Source: Molanna angustata (taxonomy: Eukaryota > Arthropoda > Insecta > Trichoptera > Molannidae). Taken from it: a stretch of 64,000 bases of DNA. The stretch covers positions 33,189,672 through 33,253,671 of the forward strand of contig OY754977.1 of assembly GCA_963576475.1 (NCBI GenBank), given 5' to 3'. A model generated the notes under the pieces. The model was not told the DNA's origin. It saw only the letters and a list, made by a program, of their open reading frames with translations, and ran no database searches. Made by a program: the position numbers and the translations under genes. Positions 1 to 11,274 of this stretch are shown one piece after another (positions within the stretch are counted from its first letter, which is position 1; each line of letters begins with the position of its first letter).

Positions 1-402
1 GCGGTTGATAAAACTGTTTTGATCGTAATTAGTTCTTGACAAAGGTGTGTAGAATAGATTATGGTGACGCGATGTTCTAGAAGGGCAGTTAAAAGGTATT
101 TTTCCAACAAGATAAGGACTATCGACCAGATTATTTAATGTTTTATGAAGAAAAAGGATATCTGTATTTTTCCTTCGTTTTTCCAAAGAAAGTAATTTGT
201 GCTCCCTTAAGGATTGATCGTATGTGTAATTGTATATTTGTTTACGGAAGTTAAGGGATTTGACAAACTTCCTTTGGATTTTTTCTTTATATGTATATTG
301 TAGTTAGGGCTCCACACGGTTGAAGCGAACTCTAGGTGGCTTCTAACAAAAGCATTATAAAGAAGAATAAGGGAACTAGTGCGTTTAAAGGATTTCGTAC
401 AT
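1..402 (-). pseudogene. Non-LTR retrotransposon reverse transcriptase, C-terminal relic
   Basis: Read on the minus strand, this encodes the region just after the reverse-transcriptase palm. LYNAFVRSHLEFAS is followed by TVWSPNY, the 'R-S-H-L-E-x-x-S-x-V-W-S-P' block of insect jockey/I-like elements. After one frameshift come QRKFVKSLNFR and LHKTLNNLVDSPYL, then after another NYDQNSFINR. The piece is cut by the left window edge, so its 3' end is not visible; its 5' end is truncated near 402. Two frameshifts and an in-frame stop make it a dead copy. The role is known from the family (target-primed reverse transcription). The clade within jockey/I/CR1 is not resolved. Confidence 0.75.
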
Positions 403-1009
403 CTAAGTATAAATATAATATACTTATAACCTAATTTTATAGAACTAAGGTGTACATTTTTTCACTATAGAATATTCTCTCTAATATACGTTTTGTTGTT
501 TGATCTTGACGTTTCGATCACAAAATATATATTTATAACCTCACTTTACATTACGGATGTTTTTAAAATTTGACTACCAAGAACAGAATTATAATGTCAC
601 ACGATAATATAATGATAATAATATACATAAAACTAAATAATTTAATATAATATTCATAAATTAATTTTAATATTTAAACGGCAATATTATGAAACATTAC
701 ATTGAGATAACTTTGATATACCTATCGTCATAATACCACTTAAAACAGAATAACTATACTTGTAAAAAAACTAAATAGCTTTATACAATAATAATAAGAA
801 AATATAGAAACAGCTTAATAATTTCATAAAATATGAAAACAAATACATCAAGTGAGCAAAACATCAAGTTTTAAATGTCATAACCAACATTGCATAATAT
901 TATGACATATTGGAAGCCAATGTTCCCACTATTCAAAATGCGTATTCCGAAAATATTTATAACGATTCCCATTTTTATTATTCTTTTATTAAATTCCTTT
1001 TTTGTGAAT
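403..1009. other. AT-rich spacer, nothing recognised
   Basis: Very AT-rich DNA. No open frame here resembles a protein, and no repeat end or RNA gene was seen. Confidence 0.6.
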
Positions 1010-1135
1010 CTAATCCATTCAGGGACTAACATAAACACACACAAAAAGTTTCATCAAAATCAGTTCAGCCGTTTAGGAGGAGTTCAGTGACATACACACG
1101 TACGGAAGAATTATATATATATAAAGAAGATGGAG
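1010..1135 (-). repeat. Dispersed repeat L, copy 1
   Basis: On the minus strand it reads ATATAATTCTTCCGTACGTG, then a CTGAACTGATTTTGATG-like block, then TGGATTAGATTC. The same order is found on the plus strand at 40740-40840 and 40980-41060. The ATATATAT run at one end may be a tail. Such blocks are common in lepidopteran transposons; the class is not assigned. Confidence 0.55.
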
Positions 1136-1204
1136 AGAAACGAAATATTCCTGTCTTATTCAAATTCATTTTCTGCACTCTTCTTGTCAGCATCCATATT
1201 AGTT

Positions 1205-1555
1205 TTGCCTGTTGACGATGACAGGTCGGAAGCTCTGTAGATGCATTGATTTCCTGGTTCTTCTATAATATTTTTATTTATTTCTTTCTTAACTTCGTGT
1301 ACATTAATATGTGTACAATGGCGAGTTTATTGCCACAAGGCAATTTCTTCCAACCAACCAAAGCAACGTGAGTGATAGATAGTATAGTGGTAGATTCATT
1401 AAATTTATGACAAACGGAAAGAAACACGTAACATTATTAAGAGTAAATTCACAGCAACAAAGGAACGAAAGAAGGAAAGGAATATTCCAACTTCGCCTCT
1501 ATTGAGATGTTAAAAAACTTTCATAAAAATATCATTGACTCGCGACAGGGAAATT
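1205..1555 (+). repeat. Dispersed repeat G, copy 1, split by a LINE insertion
   Basis: The left half (GATGACAGGTCGGAAGCTCT ... TTCCTGGTTCTTCTATAATA) and the right half (AATATTCCAACTTCGCCTCT ... GAGATGTTAAAAA) are contiguous in the copies at 2125-2270, 40520-40640 and 52300-52420. Here they are separated by 208 bp of LINE D. The uninterrupted copies give the empty-site structure. Confidence 0.7.
1273..1480 (-). mobile_element. LINE D 3' end inserted in repeat G
   Basis: A minus-strand LINE D 3' UTR. It contains the family core (revcomp of GGCAATTTCTTCCAACCAAC) with its TTGCC/GGCAA palindrome, and ends at the left in an A-rich tail (T-rich on +). AATATT flanks it on both sides (1267-1272 and 1481-1486), consistent with a short target duplication. 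No coding sequence is left. Confidence 0.65.
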
Positions 1556-2124
1556 TTTTTTTGCGTATATGCAAATATAAAATATTCGATTGCCATTAAT
1601 ATTTTTATATTTTATGCATGTTTTTCATGTTATTAAGAATTGTTTTATTTTTATGTGCATCCCATTTTTAATGTAGGTACTCATTACCATTTGATTTCAC
1701 TCTTAGACTAGGATCGGCACTGTTGTATAGTACAAAAACGCAGGATATAGATTACGATCAAATATGTAGGTCCATTTTTTTTCGCTTTGGACCCTCCAGC
1801 CTCCAGGCATGTGGAGCGATGAGGATCACTCATTTGCTCCTTTTATACCAATTAACACCTTGGACCTGCCCCTTTCACACTTCTTATCCCAACTTTATCG
1901 GGTTTTTTCATATCCCTCTTTTGTCTCTCCATTCCTGCTCAATATTGTAAGAGTATGGAAATGTAAGTTTAGGTATTTTTACTGACAAAATTTTTCTTCG
2001 TTACTTCATAGATGACAGTAGTAATAATGTCTTATTTTCAGGTGATCTGTTACTCGTTATTAAAATATATAGAACTTTAAAAAAATACATTGTTATAAAG
2101 AGAACTCAATAAGAAGATAAAAGT
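1556..2124. other. AT-rich spacer, nothing recognised
   Basis: No convincing gene. The short open frame at 1723-1950 has no splice context or recognisable domain. Confidence 0.55.
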
Positions 2125-2270
2125 TGCGCTGGCGCATAATGTGATCGCGTAAACCAGCCGATGACAGGTAGCAAGCCCTGTAGGTGTTTTGAGTTCCTGG
2201 TTCTATAATATCCCAACTTCGTCTCTATTGAGATGTTCAAAAACTTGTCAATAAAAATACCATTTGACTC
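2125..2270 (+). repeat. Dispersed repeat G, copy 2
   Basis: Uninterrupted copy: GCGCTGGCGCATAATG, then GATGACAGGTAGCAAGCCCT, GAGTTCCTGGTTCTATAATA, CCCAACTTCGTCTCTATTGA. It shows the unsplit site of the insertion in copy 1. Confidence 0.7.
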
Positions 2271-2426
2271 CAAATCAAATAAAAAAAAATCAAATGTTTG
2301 CGTATATGCAATAAAAAAAGTATTCGTAAGTTTAGGTTATTAATGTATATATGTTAGTATCTATGGGTGCATGTAAGCGAAAGTTTGTATTCCCAAGGTA
2401 TTCTATTGTATAAATGCATAACAGCC

Positions 2427-2495
2427 CGTTCCCACTTGTCGTGTGTCTGACACGATAAAATGTATTACCACTAGATCACACGACAAGTGGGAATG
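2427..2495. repeat. Short perfect-arm hairpin
   Basis: The left arm CGTTCCCACTTGTCGTGTG (2427-2445) pairs with CACACGACAAGTGGGAATG (2477-2495). That is 18 of 19 positions, with a 31-base loop. It looks like the ends of a very small foldback element. Confidence 0.7.
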
Positions 2496-2559
2496 ATTAG
2501 TTAGGGAACTGAACTGGTTCGATTTTTTTAAACATATCTACATTGACACCAGGTATTAG

Positions 2560-2820
2560 TAATTTTATTGTGTCCATTCTACTCTTTCTAAGAACTGTAC
2601 TACGGAGTGTGAGGGAGGGTTTGCAATCTTCTCAAGAAAATATTTTTTCTTAAAAAAACCCGAAGAAGATGGAAACACAATTCGGAAGATCGTTCCAAAG
2701 TCGCGCTGCTGAGTTAGTAAAGAAGTTCGAGAAGAGACTGGTTCGTGTATGTTGAAGGTTAACAGTGAATATACTGGGTAAATCGAGTGACTATTGCGAA
2801 TTGATAGAAGAGGAACCAAA
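2560..2820 (-). pseudogene. LINE J C-terminal relic
   Basis: The minus-strand frame gives SFTNSAARLWNDLPNCVSI, then after a frameshift EDCKPSLTLRSTVL. The same order, FINTAARLWNELPNSVF then LDCKPLPTLRSALLL, is encoded at 20795-21505. This is the terminal stretch of a jockey/CR1-like non-LTR polymerase ORF. It is broken by a frameshift and stops, and both ends are truncated. Confidence 0.7.
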
Positions 2821-2989
2821 AATGCAAGTTCTTCTGAGTATTTCCCGTGAATACCACAGAATATGCTTATAGTGATTGCTGGCCATCTGGTAGGACCAGA
2901 GCCATTCTGTGTCTTAGAAAACTCATATTTCCATGAAAAGGTAAAGAAAATTACGGAGAAGTGAGATCCAGTTACTGGATTAAACTCCC

Positions 2990-3265
2990 GGGCCTAGCAA
3001 ACTAAAGACCTGCTCGATAACTACGGTCGAAAAACGATCCAAAACACGGTGAGACTCGGCAGAAACGGTTCGTCACAGGAGATTGTAGAATTGGGTTACA
3101 TTTGCGTTAAATAGGACGCAGATTCTGCAAAGAGGGAACAGAAACGCCACATAACACCCTTCTGGAGTACGATGATGTGACACATGTAACAAGCTTCTTG
3201 AGTGGCTTGAGACCCGAGTGAATACTGTACTGGAAGCCCGGCAAGCAAGTAGGGGAGCGCAAAAG
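2990..3265 (+). pseudogene. Non-LTR RNase H / C-terminal Cys-His relic
   Basis: The plus-strand translation contains FVTGDCRIGLHLR, a stop, then RRFCKEGTETPHNTLLEYDD. The order 'TG(D/H)C-x-I/V-x-x-H-L', then C-x(5)-E-T-x-x-H-x-L-L-E, is the usual end of RNase H-bearing jockey/I-type polymerases. One stop interrupts it and an RPE-stop ends it. Upstream sequence is too eroded to follow. Confidence 0.55.
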
Positions 3266-4434
3266 ATCATAAGGGTCGCAGTGCACGATACCAACCTAGC
3301 AAATTATAATAAAATAGTTTTTATTAAATGTCTTAAATTCTATTACTTTATTAGTATAGTGCAGTACCAAGAAACACGTAAATGTATAAAACTAGGTACA
3401 TAGGTAATGTTATGGAAATATGCATTCACACTACTTAACGCATCCGGTGATCGGTGATTGGCGAGTGTGTAACAATTATAATAAACACAGTCCATAAGTA
3501 GGTAGGTACCTACGGACTGTAGCCATTAATATACAAAGTGGCACCTATATTATATACCTCTCTGGTGCATCATAAACTCAACATTTCAATTTATGACCGG
3601 AATCATCTTTAAATCCTCTCCACTATAACTAACCTTGGTCATGCCCGAGGTGCAACATTTACTAATAATCCATACTTAAAGGTTATCGTTAGACATGCTC
3701 TCAATGTAATCATACCAACACAGTAGGGATTGCATTCCAGCAAGATTTTTGCGGATTTTCTTAAAAATTGCTTTTATTTTTAAGCAATTTTTGCTTTTAT
3801 AATATAATTATTAGATATTAAATATAAGACAACTTAGTTGTATTCGTATTTATAAGTATATTTAAGTCAATTGAAAATAGTATTAATAAGTCATCTATCT
3901 TAAATTTTCTTTGTTTTGTCGTGTACATATATTATATTGATTAATATTTTTGAACACTGAGTAAAAAATTTCTTCGTGGCAATGACTTTTTTTCAATATT
4001 GGTAAATCTCCAAATGTCTTACATGGATACTCTTATACTCGAATTCTATATAAGAGTTGTTATAATTTTACATGGAATTTAGGTATGTAATATTTTACGC
4101 CATTATTCGGAAACTTAATCAATTGCGAATCCGCAGCGCTGGATCCAGCGCATTTTGCTGGACAGCGAACAAAAAAATGTCCTGGATCCAGGTGGATGCT
4201 GGATGCGGGATCTAGCTATTGCAATTCTTACTACACACAAATTACGCTTTCAACATAAATTGTATTTAATAAGTAAATGTGTCAAATTTATTTTGGTAAT
4301 TAGTTTAACTTTTATGCTTAATTCTGAATACATACATAAGATGATTTGCACAGTCTCCCTCTCTACTTCATCCCTGGTGTGGCTACTCTTCGGACAACAC
4401 AAGAACACATATTATTTCATACCAATACCCAAAT
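3266..4434. other. AT-rich spacer
   Basis: No gene recognised. It holds a small palindrome around GTAGGTAGGTACCTAC, flanked by CAGTCC and GGACTG (about 3488-3518). A GGATCCAG-rich patch lies at about 4140-4215. Neither could be assigned. Confidence 0.5.
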
Positions 4435-4575
4435 TAAGTAGGTACATATTATTATACATACATACAAACACATTATGACGAAACTCATAGTGTGCATTCT
4501 CTACATGATAACCGTTGAGAAATTGATGTAAAAAATATTATGAAAAATTGTGAGATCAGGACTCTCCACTATTTT
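4435..4575 (+). repeat. Dispersed repeat E, copy 1
   Basis: Runs from GTAGGTACATATTATTATAC through GTGCATTCTCTACATGATAA to ATTGTGAGATCAGGACTCTC. Related pieces are at 26180-26260 and 27960-28025 (+) and, inverted, at 56285-56430. No coding capacity; class unknown. Confidence 0.55.
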
Positions 4576-5200
4576 ATAGTGAGTAAAAAGTAGTAAAATG
4601 GAGTTCCACATCATAAATACAGTCAATATTGACAATCGATCCATTATTAATAAAATTAATTGATTCAGATAAGGAAAAATCAAATGGAAATCTATGCTCC
4701 CGATTAAAACATTTCGATGATTTTCACCTCTTCCGTACTATCAATATGTGAGATTGATGTCGTTCGGTAAATGTGACATGTGACATTTCATCACACACAC
4801 ATCATATGACCTTAGGACCTCAAATTTCATTTTACGTTTCCTTACGCAAGAATCGACCCCGAGTCTAAATAACTAAGGAAATTTAAGACTAGTAACGAAA
4901 GACGTAAGACTCGAGGTCTACTTGGGGTCGATTCATCATCATAAGTTAGAAGAAGTATTGATAAATTCAAACCATTTTGACTATCAAAGGTATTAATCAC
5001 GACCGACAGAAGTATAGTCCAGCGGTTCCTAAAAGGTGTTACGAGAGTCACAAGGGTTTATTTTTTTTAAATGTACGCACCATCACCATTTATTTTAGAT
5101 ATAATGGGTTTTAGTTACATTTCTGTCAATCTCCTTTATGTATTATCGAGATTGGATTACCCAAAAAAAGTTGAAGCATTTAGCAATCTGTTTAGCTTAT
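4576..5200. other. Spacer, nothing recognised
   Basis: No gene. The open frames at 4842-5051 and 5071-5215 have no recognisable domain. Confidence 0.5.
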
Positions 5201-5500
5201 TATTTACAAACAAAATGCTACATGATTTAGTAATAACACAAAGATCCACAGAAAGGAGAATGCTGGGTATTTCGTTAAGAGATAGAAAAACTTACTCAAT
5301 CAGAGAGAAAACCAAAATAATCGACGTTGTCCAAAAGGTTGCCAACCAGAAGTGGAGCTGGGCAGGGCATGTCGCGTAAACCACAGACTCCATATAGACC
5401 AAGAATGTGCTGGAATGGCGACGTAGAACGAGCAAAAAAGTGTTGGAAAGCCACAAACAAGGTGGTTTGATGATATTAGACGAGTTGGACGCGGATAGAT
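5200..5500 (+). pseudogene. RTE-like LINE, C-terminal relic
   Basis: STERRMLGISLRDRKTYSIR is followed by TKIIDVVQKVANQKWSWAGH and VLEWRRRT. This is the tail of RTE-type polymerases (ML-x-x-S-L-R-D-R ... W-x-W-A-G-H-V/I-A-R ... VLEWRPR). Stops follow the GHVA, and the downstream GRP block is scrambled. A better preserved relative is at 63475-64000. Confidence 0.8.
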
Positions 5501-5619
5501 GCGGTCTGCCTAAGATAGGGAACTGTCAAGGTTTCTCGACGAAGGATGGCTGAAAGAGAAGAAGAGCCTCCTGTTTCTATCTACTTACAACCCGGGTCTT
5601 TTAAATGTCTGAATCTATA

Positions 5620-5700
5620 TTTTCTTCAGCAGATTGCAAACCTCCCCAAAGTAGAGAGTTTCTTCGGAATACTTGAATGCACTCAAATCTTAATAGCTGG
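5620..5700 (+). pseudogene. LINE J extreme C-terminal fragment
   Basis: ADCKPPQSREFLRNT, a stop, then NLNSWCV aligns in order with DCKPLPTLRSALLLKSK and NPNSWCP of the copy at 20795-21505. The short length and the stop keep confidence moderate. Confidence 0.5.
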
Positions 5701-5935
5701 TGCGTCCGCTATATTTTTCGCTACTCCCACCATCTCTCGCTCTGCATATGGGGGCTGTAATTGGTCTCTTTACAGAACGCTAAGTGAGCGACAAAATGGC
5801 ATATCACGAAGGTTAGCTCATAAGATAAGCCAATTCGACACCAAAGTGCAAAAAGATTAATCGACGAATGTGAATAGAAGACTCAATGGATAGGAATGGG
5901 GAGCTCCGATTTATAAGAGGACACTATTAGGTGTT
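5700..5935 (+). repeat. Dispersed repeat H, copy 1
   Basis: TTCGCTACTCCCACCATCTC then GCTCTGCATATGGGGGCTGT, AACGCTAAGTGAGCGACAA, AAGATTAATCGACGAATGTG and GGAGCTCCGATTTATAAGAG. The same blocks recur in order at 37308-37480 and 46395-46700, with fragments near 20595 and 32415. Confidence 0.65.
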
Positions 5936-7387
5936 TGGTAAACTGTTTTTTAAAATATCGAAACACCGGCTGCACTTTATTGACAGCCATGTACTAGGTG
6001 AGGGAAGGTAACAATAATACATTTTTACAAACATTACAGGGTGGCAACAATCCAACAGAATATGTTCCGAAATTTGGTTCGGGTATTGCCATAACTTACA
6101 TGAGGCAGAGGTGGCAAGCGTAGCCATGTTAAAAAAATAGCCTCACCAAAAATAAAGTGAAGAAACTCTGGTCGGTCGTGCAGAAGAGCACAGCGTCTCG
6201 TGCAGCGCGACCAAACGGATTAGGAACGCATGACAATGTAGGACAGTGAAACATGGACACGGACTGTGGGTCTGGGCACAAGGGCGTCTCTGATTACCAG
6301 AATTATCACGCGGTAACGAGCACCGTGAAGTTCCATGCAGTTGTATTTCGTAAGGTTTTGTTATGACAAGATCGCACACGAGGAAGGCGGAAGACAAAAG
6401 AAATAACTAAATATACTTTTCACAATGGCCCGTTTCTACCTGATACTTACCAAACAAACAAACAAACAAAAAGGCCCTATTTAATTGGATATCCGCATTC
6501 TCATTTGAACATTTTACGCACGCTTTATTATTTTTGATTTGTTTGACAGTTTATTTTTGTAATTTTGAACATTGCATATTTATTTATTTTTAATCAACCG
6601 AAGGTCCTAGTTTGGGCACTGTAAATTATAGCTACATTTATTAATAAAGCCTTGTATCAAATAATTATTACGTTTCTTTTACAATCTGCCTAAGAGACAG
6701 CAAGGTCTGTAAACAATGAATTTTTAAGGACTGTTTGTTTATAATATTTCCTTTCTTATTGAATGTAGGTGTGAAAAAGGTTAAGTCTGGCACCTGGTAT
6801 GTGGTTGATTTAGGAATCTAATATAAATGTACTTTGTAAAAAATGCATTTAGGGATTGATAATCTTTCAGGATAAAAAAATGTACACTTACTATGTAGTC
6901 TTGGTCACAATCCACATCGTTTTTTTACTATGGTCGAAAAAAAAATGAATTCCCCCTTATAATCACTAAAATTATACTCTCTTATTTTATATTTATATAA
7001 CTTAAACACGATATTAAAAATAGTTTCATGTTGATAAAAATTAAATAAATATCCAGTGTATTTTTTTTATATAAGTAGCTACAATGTAACAAATTTCGTA
7101 TATTATGGTCAATATTTTTTAAAAATATTAAGGTTTTTTCGATCCATGTAAATATGGCTTCGGGGCAGAAGAATGGTGTGCAAATTTACGAGTAATATCA
7201 TATTAACTTCAGTTCACGTCTGTAATAACCATCACTATCTTGACAAATGACTGAAGGTAACTTATTGACCAGATGATTTACTGTCTTTAAACCTTTTTAA
7301 ATTGTACCACCAAACATTCAATATATCTTTATATGCCACATAAAAAAGCTCATCCACAAATAGTCATATTGATAATCATTACCATCG
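5936..7387. other. Spacer, nothing recognised
   Basis: Holds an (ACAA)n run near 6451-6471. No gene or repeat end was identified. Confidence 0.5.
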
Positions 7388-7745
7388 TCATCGGTTCCAC
7401 ATCCCAAGGTCTGGCCTCAAAAAAAGTATAGGTCCCCTTAGACGCAGTTCATACATCTTCTCTCTAAGCCTCACACCCTCCGGTCTATGGTGAAGGACTT
7501 TTCGGGCGGACTCACCTATGATTTCCATGTGTCCCTGCCATCTGAGTCTCCCAATCCTAATGAATCCCCTGATGTATCTGATTTTCCACACACCACCCTT
7601 ACAAACAACTCCGTAGATTCGTCACAGGATCTTTCTTTCGAAAATGATAAATTGGTCATCTCTTCAAGTTAAAAGTCCAGGTCGAGGAGGCGTATGTCAA
7701 CAGTGGTCTGACAATAGTTTTATGTATAGTCAGCTTGGTCATTCT
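7388..7745 (-). pseudogene. RTE-like LINE, C-terminal relic
   Basis: On the minus strand, HKTIVRPLLTYASSTWTL is followed (after stops and shifts) by FRKKDPVTNLR, GFIRIGRLRWQGHMEIIG, RKVLHHRPEGVRLREKMYEL. This is the order 'KT-L-I-R-P-x-L-x-Y-x-x-x-T-W-T-L ... I-G-R-L-R-W-L-G-H' typical of RTE-like elements. At least two frame breaks. Confidence 0.75.
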
Positions 7746-9269
7746 CGACAACAACCTGGATTTCATGTGTCTGTGAAGTTCAAACTAGCATCTATTAGCA
7801 GCAGGACGGTCATGGGCAAACCGATGGGCTTCTGTGATTGAAGATCCTGGAGCGGACTTAACGACGTCACTTCATGGTTCGATGAGCGACTTCTGGATCT
7901 TCTACTCCCCATGCTTTCCATAACGACGAATTTTACTAAGTACCCAGTGTTTACCTGGACCAAAATACTAAAGGTCAATGATGTTTCTTGCAGTCCATGG
8001 TATTCGCAACTTTTTTCTCCAACATCGCATCTAAATTTCATTCAGTATTGAACATAGGCTTCCTCTTTCAACCTTCATGCTTCCCGCGTCACCATATGCC
8101 ATTGACCTCCTGCTTTTCATTTTATGGTGTCTGCATCCAGTTCCCGGTCGCCACTCCAGGGTATGAACGATTTAAACGACAGAAATGACAAAATAATCCC
8201 TTTACCGAGGCATTGTTGAATTGATACGTGTGTGGTATTTTGAGCGCGGTATATTGGATTGTCGTTGATCCATTTATTTTGATTTATAAGTATAAGTAAA
8301 TATATGAATGTGTGTGGTTCTTGTTATATTATGATTGCAATAAAACAGCCCTGCCGACAATCCAGTTTATAATACTTAAGTTGGTGGGTAATGTGACGCC
8401 CTCGTTCTATTGTGACTGTATCGATCAAAACAAACAAAAGCTCGCCGTGAAAACCATATTACGATAACACATAACAAGACATATTTAGTGCAAATGCATT
8501 AAGTATTAAATGTTTTTATTATTAATACTTTTTGTTTTCACAGCACGTTGTGTTTACGTATTCGGAGTCAACGGCCGAAAGATATATTGCTTGCTTCAAG
8601 GGCCAGTAAAAATCTCATACAATATTTTTATTACAATACCGCAAAATACGTCTAGAACAGTTGTGCATCATCATTAAACAATGCAAACGTTATGAACCAT
8701 TCAGACAGCTAAAAAATGCACAGATTTTTTTTGTGAAATACTGTGAACAATAAATACTGAATTGAATATAATAAACTCCGATATTGACTGCACAGACCTT
8801 CTGAAAATTATTAGCTTCAACATACCAAACAGTCGAACAAGGCACACCTCAACGTTCTTTTTGACAGAAAAAGACACCCCGCATATAATAATTTGGAAAG
8901 GATTAGGTCCGTGAACATATTCTGTATGTCCAGGACCTTTTCAGGTGCCACATTAGACAGGAATAATTTATTGTTTTGTTACCAGTAGTTAGTACATGTC
9001 GCATGAAATCAAAGTTGGGCTAATGTTTCAATTAAGTACCTATTTTATTCTTATTTATTATATTGATAATATTTTTCTTTTTGTACGTCACCCATTTTTT
9101 TAATTAGTTACCTCTTCACCACGATGTCAGATTTCGTTATTTTTTGCACTGAAAATAAGAGTGAATATCTCACGAGTGGTCACGTTTCAATTTGGTCAAG
9201 ATATGATTGTGGGATTCATAGAATTCACGGGGTTCATAATTATGATCGATGGGATTAGTTGGGCAACGA
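7746..9269. other. Spacer, nothing recognised
   Basis: The minus-strand open frame 7763-8041 (92 codons) lies just upstream of the RTE relic and may be scrambled element sequence; no domain was recognised. The rest is AT-rich. Confidence 0.45.
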
Positions 9270-9475
9270 TACAAGATCGTCATAACATTCACATACTTTC
9301 ATTACTTTATAAGATTATTTATAACCCATATTCAACACAATATTTAATAAATTTCTTATTTACAACGAGATATTTAATAATTTTCTTTTTTGCGAGATCG
9401 TTATAACATTCACATACTGTCATTACTTTATAAGATTTTTTATGACCCATATTCACCACAATATTTAAAAATAAC
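9270..9475. repeat. Two-copy tandem duplication of about 121 bp
   Basis: GATCGTCATAACATTCACAT at 9274 recurs as GATCGTTATAACATTCACAT at 9395. Both are followed by the TTTATAAGATT, CCATATTCA and ACAATATTTAA blocks. Confidence 0.7.
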
Positions 9476-9559
9476 ATCGTTTTTTTGTCAAATCACGGCC
9501 TAACCCTTTGATCTGCAGAACGTAACATAAAAGAAATCCCGCACAATAGAAAGTCGCTG

Positions 9560-9690
9560 GTTATCGCACATTGTAGGATATACCGTGTTGGTGTGTGGTT
9601 ATTTTCATGTTTGCTGAACCAGCTAATAGCAGGCAAGCAAACGTTCGGGCAGGACAACGTCTGTTGGGTCCACTAGTTGGTACATCTAGG
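9560..9690 (+). repeat. Dispersed repeat C, 3' part
   Basis: CACATTGTAGGATATACCGT, then GTTTGCTGAACCAGCTAATA, GCAGGCAAGCAAACGTTCGG. Matches the right end of the copy at 41060-41365. Confidence 0.6.
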
Positions 9691-10228
9691 TACCTATTGT
9701 TTCAGTACAAATTTTCATGAAAAGTCAATAACTATTTTCGCAGTGAAAATTTTCAATTGTTATTTCTAAATAGTGCAATAGCCCCGCACGATATGTGGAA
9801 AGTGTGCGATTTGTTTGTCTTTTATTGACCATCAATAAATAAAACATATTATTATTACTGCAAATCGTTTTTGCCAATAAAACGGTCCAACGGTAGCTGC
9901 ATAGTTAATGTAATAATAAATAATTTTACGAGACAAGTCGAGACGGGACATACGATTGTATGTATTGTATGTATGTACATATGATGAATATTATACTTGT
10001 GTCCGAACATTCACAACAGTTAACATTATAATCCTGAGGGCGAGTTACACATAAACAAATTACCTCCTTCACAATACAAACAAAACAAAATTCAAATAAA
10101 TCGTATTGTGGGTGTTCTGGTATGTCTTTATTATTGGATTATTACATTATCTTATATGAGAGAGATGCAAATAAAACATAATTTAAAAGGACATTGGTTA
10201 ATAGACCCGAATGCACAGTCCTAGGTAC
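9691..10228. other. Spacer, nothing recognised
   Basis: AT-rich DNA with no gene recognised. Confidence 0.5.
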
Positions 10229-10236
10229 CTAAATAC

Positions 10237-10727
10237 CACAGACTTCTATAAACATAGACTCAGCATAAATTAACAAACCTGAGACACTCTGCATTCATTC
10301 CTTTTTATGTAGTATGGAAAAGAAAGAGATAGATATAGCTTTCACGTTACAGCTATCGAAGTAAGAACCGAGGGTATGTGGTCCCACTAGTGGGCACGGC
10401 AACATGTATGAAGCTAGCTACGATTCGTGCATATGCCACCGTGAGTGCCTACATTCATCGTTGTGACTGTGTTGTGAAACTGTGTTGTTTTAGTTTTTTT
10501 AGAGAAAAAAAATATTAAAATCATGCGCAAGTGTTGTATTTTATATTGTCAATCGACGTCTAAAAAGAATTAAGGGACAAGATATAGCATTTCATAGGTA
10601 AGAAATCTCATAATTTTACGACAACCCTGATGCAATCCGTGTCTATATTCATATCGATCACCGGGTCCGCTTATCGGACCATATATTATTTTCCTACGTG
10701 ATGAGTCTATGTTCATAGAAGTCTGTG
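10237..10727 (+). mobile_element. P-superfamily-like non-autonomous DNA transposon
   Basis: The 491-bp unit is bounded by 26-bp terminal inverted repeats that begin CACAGACTTCTAT and differ at one position. The 8-bp direct repeat CTAAATAC flanks it exactly (10229-10236 and 10728-10735). Eight-base target duplications fit the P, hAT and Merlin superfamilies. The internal THAP-like exon relic (10523-10597) points to P. No transposase core is present, so it would need transposase from elsewhere. The crisp ends and perfect target duplication suggest a fairly recent insertion. Confidence 0.75.
10523..10597 (+). pseudogene. THAP zinc-finger exon relic of a P-type transposase
   Basis: ATG at 10523 opens MRKCCILYCQSTSKKN. 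After a one-base shift comes KGQDIAFHR, directly followed by the donor-like CATAG|GTAAGA (GT at 10598-10599). A THAP domain starts in this way: a short basic N-terminus, the first Cys pair, then an 'F-H-x-F/R' strand. THAP domains bind DNA at the N-terminus of P-element transposases. Only this first exon remains and it carries a frameshift plus stops. A host THAP gene is unlikely, because the exon lies inside the inverted-repeat element. Confidence 0.55.
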
Positions 10728-10883
10728 CTAAATACTAAATCCTAACCTCACTGGAGTATTTATTATTCTTAAGTTAGCAATTGCATTGCAGAGACATCTC
10801 TAACTAAATACTACGCCAAACTTAAGGTCGATGGCGTAGAATTTCACATTATTGTGTATGAAGAAAAGATATAGATAGCTTTC

Positions 10884-11274
10884 TATGGGCTTAGAAAAAT
10901 TCACAAAAAAGGAGAGAGGATCTGTGGAAACAAGACCTTGGAGCGGGGCTGTGGATGCATCCACGTGAGGGTATCCCAATAGGAGAAGACCTTCCCTACT
11001 GTATATGGACTACCCTCAACAGATTAAGTGTCGGTGTCACACGATGTAGAGTGAACCTCGCAAGGTGGGGGTACCTCTCTGAAGATGACACTCTATGTGA
11101 CTGCGGCGTAATCCAGGATGAGAGTCACCTTCTGATATGTCCACTTATGGAGGAAGGATGCACCCCTCGTGACATAATTATGGCAAACGACAAGGCGATA
11201 GCAGTCGCCGCATATTGGAGTGGCAGGGTTTGAACCAGCCGGACAAGTAAAGTAAGTAAGTATGGGCTTAGAAA
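10884..11274 (+). mobile_element. 5'-truncated non-LTR insertion with 14-bp target duplication
   Basis: TATGGGCTTAGAAA occurs at 10884-10897 and again at 11261-11274. Between them lies a 363-bp retroelement tail ending in a short (GTAA)-type repeat, AGTAAAGTAAGTAAG. A non-poly(A) simple-repeat tail together with a target duplication is the mark of target-primed reverse transcription. The target site was itself a palindrome (see findings). Confidence 0.85.
10898..11233 (+). pseudogene. Non-LTR polymerase C-terminus, frame intact
   Basis: The frame is open from the first inserted base to the TGA, 111 codons. It contains WTTLNRLSVGVTRCRVNLAR, then the Cys-His knuckle LCDCGVIQDESHLLICPL (C-x-C ... 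H-x4-C), and ends NDKAIAVAAYWSGRV. This block closes the polymerase ORF of several insect non-LTR clades. It is a 5'-truncated remnant with no reverse-transcriptase core, so it is non-functional by itself. The lack of stops in 336 bp suggests a young insertion. Confidence 0.8.
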
